From Vigna angularis (taxonomy: Eukaryota; Streptophyta; Magnoliopsida; Fabales; Fabaceae), in assembly GCF_016808095.1 (NCBI RefSeq), contig NC_068975.1, positions 7,958,501 through 8,022,500 of the forward strand: 64,000 nt of DNA, written 5' to 3'. Numbering within the stretch: position 1 is the first letter of the stretch; each line of letters starts with the position of its first letter. A model generated the notes under the pieces. That model made no database searches. It saw nothing but the letters and a program-made list of their open reading frames with translations, and was not told where the DNA came from. Both the position numbers and the translations under genes were made by a program. Below are positions 57,001-64,000 of the stretch, in pieces.

Positions 57001-59521
57001 GAGTTTTAGCTCTTTGTGAAGGGGAAACCCTTGAAGGAGAGAGTGCTCTCCTATTTCTTATTCTTTTCATTATATTCAATAAAAACCTTTCCCCTCTACT
57101 TCTTTTCTATTTATTTCTAGCTATCTACTCAAGTAACTGACTCATGAATATTCTAACTGTCTTAACTAATTTCTCTTCTCCGTATATTCTAAAGAGATGC
57201 TTTAAGTTTGTTATGCTTAGAAAACATTCTTGATCATATTCATTGAATATCAAATAAAAAATGTAACAAGAAGAACTCCAAATTCATTCTGTTTATCCAG
57301 ATTAACAAGATTTTTGCATGATTTTGATAAGACCTTTAAGGTGTATGTTAGGAAGAAGGTTCAAAATCAGAGTTTTCTTGACAGTTAAGGGTGGTTGAGC
57401 AGTTTAGGGGTGATTAGAGGTAGTTATTAAGTTTAGGAAGGGGTATCATTTAAGGAGGAAATGGTTCCTCCTGATGGGTGGGCTGTATTTTCGTTTTTGG
57501 AACAGGGCTTGTCCTGTGTAGAAGGGATTTATTTCCCTTGGAAGCTGTTGAATATTTTCTTTAATTAAAGTATTATCTTACGTTGTGCAGTAAGATTTGA
57601 GTGCTTATTTCTTTACTGAATCTGAAAATCTGGTTTCTTGTTCCCAAGAAACCTAACAGATTTCACATACGTGCAAGTTCCAAATCCGCACAGGACGTGT
57701 TGGAGAAGGCTTATTTATAACTGCAAGTCCAAATCCAGAAATAAATAAACTTTGGCAATCAAACACAGCATTCCTGCGATGGTTCTATACATTTCTTACA
57801 TAGCTAGTCATCCAATAAAACGCCTGTGAGCTGTTGTTTTAATTGTTATGCAGACTAGATTTGAGAGTTTTGTCAGATCCTCAATCACCTCCCTCCATTA
57901 CCATACTATTCTGTCTGTTCCATAATCTCTTTTTGCGTCTTCTCATTTTCTTGGTGTATGTATGCTTCTAATATTTCCTTTTCAAGATATTCATTATATT
58001 TTTTACTTGTAACGATTGAGATTGACTTGCTTGAACTGTTATCTTCTTGGTTCTCCTGATTCATTCAATAACCATTTTGTGATCTGCATGACTTTGTTTT
58101 ATGCAGTGAAGTCTTTGTTTACTATGTTTAATATTTATTGTAACAGGTTTCTGTTGGGTACTTCATTTCTGATCTAGGGTCGATATTATGGTTTTTTCCT
58201 TCTCTTGGTGGATATGAGTATGTAAGGATAATATCTTTTTGACGTGCAAAGTTTCATCCAACCTGTCTCATAAAGTTGAACTATCTTATTCAATTTTAAG
58301 ATATTTCACTTGATAGGAGCCCTGCTGGAGATGATTATGGTCAGGGTTTAACCTGACTTCATATTAACATTGGTTCAGGTGATTCATCATCTGTTGTCTT
58401 TAGTAGCAGTAGCATACTCAATGTTGAGTGGGGAAGGACAGCTTTACACGTTCATGGTCCTCATCTCTGAGACAACTACTCCAGGGATCAATTTAAGATG
58501 GTAAATTTTTCTTTTAGTTGAATTCTAGTAACTCAGTATTTTTATTTCTCATTGTTAATGTTGTGGTGTCTGTGAAGGTATCTTGATGTGGCTGGAATGA
58601 AAAAGTCCAAAGCTTATCTCATCAATGGGGTTGTAATATTCATTTCTTGGCTGGTGAGTGTAGTTTGTTTGAAATACATACAAGTACGTATGCTCACACA
58701 CATACACAGTAAAAGTTTTCATATTGTCATCCAATCAAGCATTATCATATTAAGGTTGAAAGAATTCGTGTTCTTATCTTATGGGGTTGCTTACCAAAAT
58801 GGTCCATCTGCAGGTTGCTAGAATACTTCTGTTCATATACATGTTTTACCACGTCTACTTGCACTTTGATCAGGTAAGAATTGTTCCTCCCCTGAATTTA
58901 AAAATTGTCTGCTGTGCAGTGTGCTTTATTGGAAAAAGCACAAAAATGGTGCAATTTTATCTTCAAGTTGGTAATTTGATGTCTCGTAAACTTGGTATGA
59001 CTTGATTATATTGTATTAAACTGATATGAATTCAGTTTAAATCACAATACAGTAAAGTTGGCACAACTACGATTAAAATTAAACAAAATTTACAATAAAC
59101 TGAATTCATACCAAACAGGCAAGACTCTTTAAAATGAAATCGTAAGAAGCTGACACGACTTCAAAATTTTACCACTTTGATAATTTTGAAATTAAAATTG
59201 CACTATTTTGGTGCTTTTGCCATTGGTAGCAGATTTTTCCATTCAATTCTTGCCTCTTAAAAATCAAAATATGTCTGCACATTATTGTCTTGGATGATAA
59301 CTGGCCTTCAGAATGTTTCTTGTGCAAATATCAGGAAAACAGTGTGGTTTGTAATGGTATAAGAATCACAGGTTTGTGAAATTATTCAACAGGTTGAGCA
59401 GATGCACCCCTTTGGGCAGATACTAGTTGTTGCTGTGCCAGTGGTGCTATCTGTTATGAACTTGGTTTGGTTTGCAAAGATTATCAAAGGTTTGAGGAAG
59501 ACATTGGCAAAGAGACAGTGA
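54054..59521 (+). CDS. TLC (TRAM/LAG1/CLN8) domain membrane protein, TLCD4-like, 273 aa
   Basis: Eight coding exons with GT-AG borders: 54054-54185, 54299-54387, 54470-54608, 58147-58221, 58379-58500, 58578-58653, 58814-58873, 59393-59521. The reading frame is maintained across all of them and gives 273 residues, close to what I recall for the Arabidopsis TLC-domain homologue. The order of blocks is SYQDRANLFVKEYLLADSLI, FDLTQFLGSNYFKI, QRIEWNN, STTHAIFITTISLYLVF, VGYFISDLGSILWFFPSLGG, then VIHHLLSLVAVAYSML with the adjacent His pair typical of TLC proteins, LISETTTPGINLRWYLD, ARILLFIYMFYHVYLHF and a basic C-terminus (KGLRKTLAKRQ). Several hydrophobic spans indicate a multi-pass membrane protein, probably in the endomembrane system with a role in lipids (family inference; no enzymatic activity can be read here). 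No lesion was seen. Intron 3 is 3.5 kb because of transposon insertions. Confidence 0.92.
54861..56726 (-). mobile_element. Small non-autonomous Gypsy-like element in intron 3 of the TLC gene
   Basis: Direct repeats of about 287 bp (54861-55147, 56440-56726) share long identical runs, for example GACTGTATAGGACAC and GATTATCCAAAAGTGTCCT. On the minus strand the interior ends with LEDKVVLQQGV followed by a GCAGCAGGGTGTAA tract before the LTR, as at the end of Gypsy pol. The rest of the 1.3-kb interior (minus-strand frames at 55113-56194) shows no pol domains. No clear target duplication was found, so the exact ends are uncertain. It is antisense to the gene. Confidence 0.65.
56905..57158. mobile_element. 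254-bp element with 31-bp terminal inverted repeats
   Basis: AGTTAGAATATTCATGAGT..TTGAG at 56905-56935 is the reverse complement, with three differences, of CTCAAGTAAC..TAACT at 57128-57158. Between them lies about 70 bp (56998-57065) resembling, in the opposite orientation, the LTR of the element just upstream. This could be a MITE or a rearranged LTR copy. It lies within intron 3. Confidence 0.55.
58931..59221. mobile_element. Foldback MITE in intron 7 of the TLC gene
   Basis: Ends GGAAAAAGCACAAAAATGGT and, in reverse complement, GGCAAAAGCACCAAAATAGT, with similarity continuing through GCAATTTTA. An inner inverted pair TATGAATTCAGTTTA / TAAACTGAATTCATA lies around 59026-59110. ATT flanks both ends and may be the 3-bp target duplication. 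Non-coding. Confidence 0.65.
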
Positions 59522-60400
59522 AATAATCTTGTTAGAGAAACTTTCTGAAGAAAATGTATAGGCTAACACTACCCATGTTGATATCAACCTCACATTGCTT
59601 CCCATGTGGATCTTAACTTATTGTATAAACATTTCTGCTTTTTAATATTTATAAATATATAGACCAGAGGTGATTTACGTGCAACATAGTTAAGTTTTAT
59701 ATTTTCAATTAATCTCTTATTCTTATTCGTTTTATTTTTATTCAATGGTTCTAGATCATTTTAATAATATTATTTGTAGTTTGACAAATAATTAATTAAT
59801 ATTACTTATGTCATTAATAGTCTAGACTACACAAAATAATATAAATTATAAAGTAACAGTTACACATAATCAATTAAATAATTAAGAAAACATAATATAA
59901 ACTGCTAAATCATAAAATAACCATTACATGTATCAACAATGTTAGAAAAGCAAATTTTTTAATATATATAATTGTGTGACTCTAATATCCGTTTTTCTAT
60001 CTAATATATTAGTTAACTAGTCTTTAACTAAAATACTAGTAATATAACTTAGTGTTGCAACTAAAATACCTAAACAAAAAGGAAAAAAAATACTAAAGTA
60101 TTAGTCTTTTAACCTAAACTAAAATACTTCATTAACACTTTATAATAAAATACTTTTTCAAAATAATAAAATTAACTTGTATAGGTCATATATACGAAAG
60201 AGAGAAGGTTCCAGAATCTGTTAAAGTAAGAAAGCAGGTTAACAGAACACATATAATAGGATCGCGATATTCCAACAACGCCAATTTGACAAAAATTTGA
60301 CAACGCCACGTATCAAGTTTTAATTGGTCGAATTTGAATGCTTTTTTTTAATTTAAAATCTGATTTGAAATGGGTTGAAGTTTGGATTCCGAAACTGCCC
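59522..60400. other. 3' UTR of TLC gene and AT-rich intergenic DNA
   Basis: The transcript end is probably near 59640-59665 (TTTTTAATATTTATAAATAT). The remainder is very AT-rich with no frame. At 60260-60320 the phrase TTTGACAA..GCCACGT is partly repeated. Confidence 0.5.
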
Positions 60401-60589
60401 TCTTCGTTTTCGAACTCTATCTTCTCTCCTTATCACTGTCTTCTCTCTCCATTTTGGGGATTTTAATTTCATTTCAACTTCTCTCTTCATAGCAGTGTTC
60501 TCCTTCCTCCATTTTTAGGGTTTCATTTTGTTTTGAACATCTCTCTCCTGCTTCCCTGTCACCATTGTTTTCCTTTGAATCTTTGTGGA

Positions 60590-60730
60590 CATTGGGTTTG
60601 TTTATTTGAGTTGTAGATTATGCTTGTCTCGTTCGGTGTGAATTTGTCTCGTTCGGTGTCTCTGTGGACATTGAGTTTCTTTCTTTGAGTTAGAGATTAC
60701 CCTTGTCTCGTTCAGTGTCGATTTGGTGGA
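60590..60730 (+). repeat. Tandem duplication in a leader-like sequence
   Basis: TTGTGGACATTGGGTTTGTT..GAGTTGTAGATTA..CTTGTCTCGTTCGGTGT at about 60590 is repeated at about 60665 as CTGTGGACATTGAGTTTCTT..GAGTTAGAGATTA..CTTGTCTCGTTCAGTGT; CTCGTTCGGTGT also occurs a third time between them. Confidence 0.65.
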
Positions 60731-60751
60731 AGTTGTTACCTTTTTTGTGCA

Positions 60752-60787
60752 ATGGGTTCGTCCGGTGACAATGGTTCTTCGAACAAG
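60752..60787 (+). CDS. Possible first coding exon of an unidentified gene, 12 codons
   Basis: ATG followed by MGSSGDNGSSNK and then AAG|GTATGA, a good donor in phase 0. It is preceded by a pyrimidine-rich leader (about 60400-60750) with AGGGTTT and CTCTCTC tracts, usual for plant 5' UTRs. No second exon was recognised downstream, where the tandem array begins after 600 bp. This may be a truncated gene or one captured by a transposon. Function unknown. Confidence 0.35.
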
Positions 60788-60924
60788 GTATGAATTTTTT
60801 CGTGTCTCGGTATTCGTATTTTGGGGAGTGGATTTTGGTCTTGCATCTGTTCGTCATTTTTTTGGTGTGTCTTGCTTTTGGGTTGTCACTTAAGTTGCTT
60901 TTGGGTTATCACAGGATTGATGTT

Positions 60925-61030
60925 GCTGTAATCGATTATAGGGAGCTGGTAATCGTTTACCAGTAGAAAAATCTCCTTTTGTACCGAAAGTTGAAGAGTG
61001 CTACCCAGACGTGGCTTAACCACTCCCCAA
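60925..61030 (+). repeat. Degenerate relative of the array's AATCGATT dyad
   Basis: TGTAATCGATTATAGG..CTGGTAATCGTTTACCAG and then TTTTGTACCGAAAGTTGAAG recall the right half of the dyad in the 704-bp array. It is isolated, 350 bp before the array starts. Confidence 0.5.
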
Positions 61031-61611
61031 GAATATTTTGGATTCGTTATGACTGTCTTTTGAAAGTTTTATGGATGGATCATTAATGAAACACTTCAAC
61101 TTGGAATACTTCAATATTAAACAAATATAAACGAAATAATGAAGGGTATTGAGTAATGAAAAATTATACCAATACTAAAAAGCAGATACATTAATAAAAA
61201 AATGTAATGACATTTCATGAAACAACAAGTTTTGAAATGAAAAGATACATAACAATATACAATGAAATGTAATCTAAGAAGATGGTTGTCGATCAAATTG
61301 ATTGCGGAAGTTAATAACTTCTTCCTCTACGAGTTGTGCAAAAATTGTCATGAACTTGAACTACCTTGGTTCAAACACCTATAGGTGGTTTTCTCCAATT
61401 GAGGTGAGGTGCATAACCCATGCTGTCAACTTTGTCTTTGCTGACTATTTTAATCATAACTTTTTCCACAGACCTCCAAATGATGTGATTCTTTTTTTAT
61501 TAGAAAGTAGACTCAAACATCTTTCCAATGACTACTAATTTATAATTTTTGGACACCTGAGTAGGTGCAGTTAATTCCTTAAAGTTAACGTTTTATATAT
61601 TTCTACCACCT

Positions 61612-61778
61612 CTGACCTTTGCTGGTTGTTTTGCTCATAACTTTCTCCATCGAACTCCAAATGAGTTGATTCTTCTTTTGTTGGAAAGCTCTTTGAGTCT
61701 AGATTCCAACAAAGCAAGAATCAAGTCATTTAGAGTTCGGTGGAGAACGTTAAGAACAAAACAAGTAGTCAAGTTCAG
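61612..61778. repeat. First long inverted repeat of the array monomer
   Basis: The left arm CTGACCTTTGCTGG..TTTTGTTGGAA pairs with the right arm TTCCAACAAAG..AACAAAACAAGTAG..CAG around the loop AGCTCTTTGAGTCTAGA; arms are about 75 bp. It recurs at about 62315-62480, 63018-63185 and 63722-63889. Confidence 0.85.
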
Positions 61779-61971
61779 AAAAACAGAGTTGGGGAGCAGT
61801 GTTCATCTAGTTGGGGAGTACAGTTGAAGTTTTTGTACAAATTACCCATTTTTTTCGGGTAATCGATTACAAGACCCTTGTAATCGATTACCAGAGCAAA
61901 AGGGTAATTGGTACAGAAACTTCAACTGTACTCCCCAGCTAGATGAATACTGCTCCCCATTCTCTATTTTT
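61779..61971. repeat. Second long inverted repeat of the array monomer, with AATCGATT core
   Basis: The arms run from AAAAACAGAGTTGGGGAGCA through GGGGAGTACAGTTGAAG and GGTAATCGATTACAAG to their reverse complements, about 95 bp each with few mismatches. It recurs at 62482-62675 and 63186-63379, and partly from 63890 to the window end. Confidence 0.9.
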
Positions 61972-64000
61972 GTTGAATTTTTCCTTTTTTGAGATGGGTG
62001 AGTGACTTCAATGTTATTCGGTGAGCTCTCTGCACCAATAATGAGGTTAGGTAATTGATTTCTTCAAAATAAAAATGTTCATTTAGGTGGTTTTCTCCAA
62101 TTGAGGTGAGGTGCATAATACATGCTGTCAACTTTGACCTTTGCTGACTATTTTAATCATAACTTTTTCCACACACCTCCAAATGATGTGATTCCTTTTT
62201 TATTAGAAAGTAGACTCAAATATGTTTCCAATGACTACTAATTTATAATTTTTGGACACCTGAGTAGGTGCAGTTAATTCCTTAAAGTTAACGTTTTATA
62301 TATTTCTACCACCTCTGACCTTTGCTGGTTGTTTTGCTCATAACTTTCTCCACCAAACTCCAAATGAGTTGATTCTTGTTTTGTTGGAAAGCTCTTTGAG
62401 TCTAGATTCCAACAAAACAAGTATCAAGTCGTTTGGAGTTTGGTGGAGAAAGTTAAGAACAAAACAAGTAGCAAAGGTCAGAAAAACAGAGTTGGGGAGG
62501 AGTGTTCATCTAGATGGGGAGTACAGTTGAAGTTTTTGTACAAATTACCCATTTTCCTCGGGTAATCGATTACAAGACCCTTGTAATCGATTACCAGAGG
62601 AAAAAGGGTAATTGGTACAGAAACTTCAACTGTACTCCCCAACTAGATGAACACTGCTCCCCATTCTCTATTTTTGTTGAATTTTTCCTTTTTTGAGATG
62701 GGTGAGTGAATTCAATGTTATTCGGTGAGCTCTCTGCACCAATAATGAGGTTAGGTAATTGATTTCTTCAAAATAAAAATGTTCATTTAGGTGGTTTTCT
62801 CCAATTGAGGTGAGGTGCATAACACATGCTGTCAACTTTGACCTTTGCTGGCTATTTTAATCATAACTTTTTCCACACACCTCTAAATGATGTGATTCCT
62901 TTTTTATTAGAAAGTAGACTCAAATATCTTTCCAATGACTACTAATTTATAATTTTAGGACACCTGAGTAGGTGCAGTTAATTCCTTAAAGTTAACGTTT
63001 TATATATTTCTACCACCTCTGACCTTTGCTGGTTGTTTTGCTCATAACTTTCTCCACCAAACTCCAAATGAGTTGATTCTTGTTTTGTTGGAAAGCTCTT
63101 TGAGTCTAGATTCCAAAAAAACAAGTATCAAGTCGTTTGGAATTTGGTGGAGAAAGTTAAGAACAAAACAAGTAGCAAAGGTCAGAAAAACAGAGTTAGG
63201 GAGCAGTGTTCATCTAGATGGGGAGTACAGTTGACGTTTTTGTACAAATTACCCTTTTTCCTCTGGTAATCGATTACAAGACCCCTGTAATCGATTACCA
63301 GAGGAAAAAGGGTAATTTGTACAGAAACTTCAACTGTACTCCCCAGCTAGATGAACACTGCTCCCCATTCTCTATTTTTGTTGAATTTTTCCTTTTTTGA
63401 GATGGGTGCGTGAGTTCAATGTTATTCGGTGAGCTCTCTGCACCAATAATGAGGTTAAGTCATTGATTTCTTCAAAATAAAAATGTCCATTTAGGTGGTT
63501 TTCTCCAATTGAGGTGAGGTGCATAACACATGCTGTCAACTTTGACCTTTGCTGACTATTTTAATCATAACTTTTTCCACAGACCTCCAAATGATGTGAT
63601 TCTTTTTTTATTAGAAATTAGACTCAAATATCTTTCCAATGACTACTAATTTATAATTTTGGACACCTGAGTAGGTGCAGTTAATTCCTTAAAGTTAACG
63701 TTTTATATATTTCTACCACCTCTGACTTTTGCTGGTTGTTTTCCTCAAAACTTTCTCCACCGAACTCCAAATGAGTTGATTCTTGTTTTGTTGGAAAGAT
63801 CTTTGAGTCTAGATTCCAACAAAACAAGAATCAAGTCATTTGGAGTTCGGTGGAGAAATTTAAGAACAAAACAAGTAGCAAAGGTTAGAAAAGTAGAGTT
63901 GGGGAGCAATGTTCATCTAGCTCGGGAGTACAGTTGAAGTTTCTGTACAAATTACCCTTTTTCCTCTGCTAATCGATTACAAGACCCCTGTAATCGATTA

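Larger units (their letters stand above)
61383..64000 (+). repeat. Tandem array, 702-704 bp period, at least 3.7 copies, open at window end
   Basis: The phrase AGGTGGTTTTCTCCAATTGA starts at 61383, 62085, 62789 and 63493, giving periods of 702, 704 and 704. Copies are highly similar with scattered substitutions. Each monomer has a first block (as 61430-61506), a diverged direct copy of that block which pairs with an inverted copy (61612-61778), and a second dyad centred on paired AATCGATT sites (61779-61971). Short plus-strand frames inside, such as 62514-62696 and 63218-63400, are translations of the dyad and not genes. Confidence 0.9.

Noticed and set aside
62514..63400. Two near-identical 60-residue frames in the tandem array
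   Set aside because: Each is a translation of the AATCGATT dyad and differs only by array substitutions; the fourth copy does not keep the frame, and codon positions show no constraint.
61383..64000. CRISPR-like array
   Set aside because: The period is about 704 bp without short repeat-spacer structure, and the DNA is from a plant nucleus.

Overview
The window reads as plant nuclear DNA, most likely from a legume. Evidence: spliced GT-AG gene structure, a plant-type TLC-domain gene, and Copia, Tekay and Athila-type LTR retrotransposons, plus ATCGATT-rich repeats that I associate with Phaseoleae genomes (this last link is inference). There is no bacterial organisation, no tRNA or rRNA gene and no CRISPR array.

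Bases 1 to about 49,705 are almost entirely nested LTR retrotransposons. (1) A gag-only Copia element runs from before base 1 to 14,346. A Tekay-like large non-coding element (3,074-12,172, TSD ACTGG) sits inside it, and that element has an Athila-type solo LTR in its 5' LTR (5,589-6,890, TSD AGAGA). (2) A minus-strand non-autonomous Athila-type element (14,633-23,350) has gag, protease and an extra ORF of the 'putative plant transposon protein' kind, but no reverse transcriptase or integrase. It interrupts a decayed plus-strand Gypsy element whose gag fragment ends at about 24,620. (3) A minus-strand Athila-type element (about 24,621-49,705) is split in its integrase by a plus-strand full-length relative (26,454-43,016). 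That relative is split in gag by a solo-LTR-like unit (28,628-34,828, TSD AAAAC) holding a young gag-only Copia element (30,350-34,318, TSD TTGTC), and in integrase by another solo LTR (38,844-40,209, TSD AGCAT). A last solo LTR (48,185-49,613, TSD GAAAC) interrupts the outer element's 5' LTR. Most insertion boundaries were placed by matching the interrupted reading frame or the target duplication.

Bases 49,706 to 64,000 are gene-bearing. A short CACTA-type transposon end (to 49,769) is followed by AT-rich intergenic DNA. Then comes one intact host gene with eight coding exons (54,054-59,521) for a 273-residue TLC-domain membrane protein. Its third intron is 3.5 kb and carries a small non-autonomous retroelement and a 254-bp inverted-repeat element; its last intron carries a foldback MITE. 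A possible first exon of another gene lies at 60,752-60,787. From 61,383 to the window end is a tandem array with a 702-704 bp period, each monomer containing two long dyads.

The most interesting non-standard signals are: a hairpin at the 5' tip of every Athila-type LTR with compensatory base changes; LTR 3' ends that have grown outward by swallowing old primer-binding sites; the extra ORF with its own leader and 5'-UTR intron; and the double-dyad 704-bp array.
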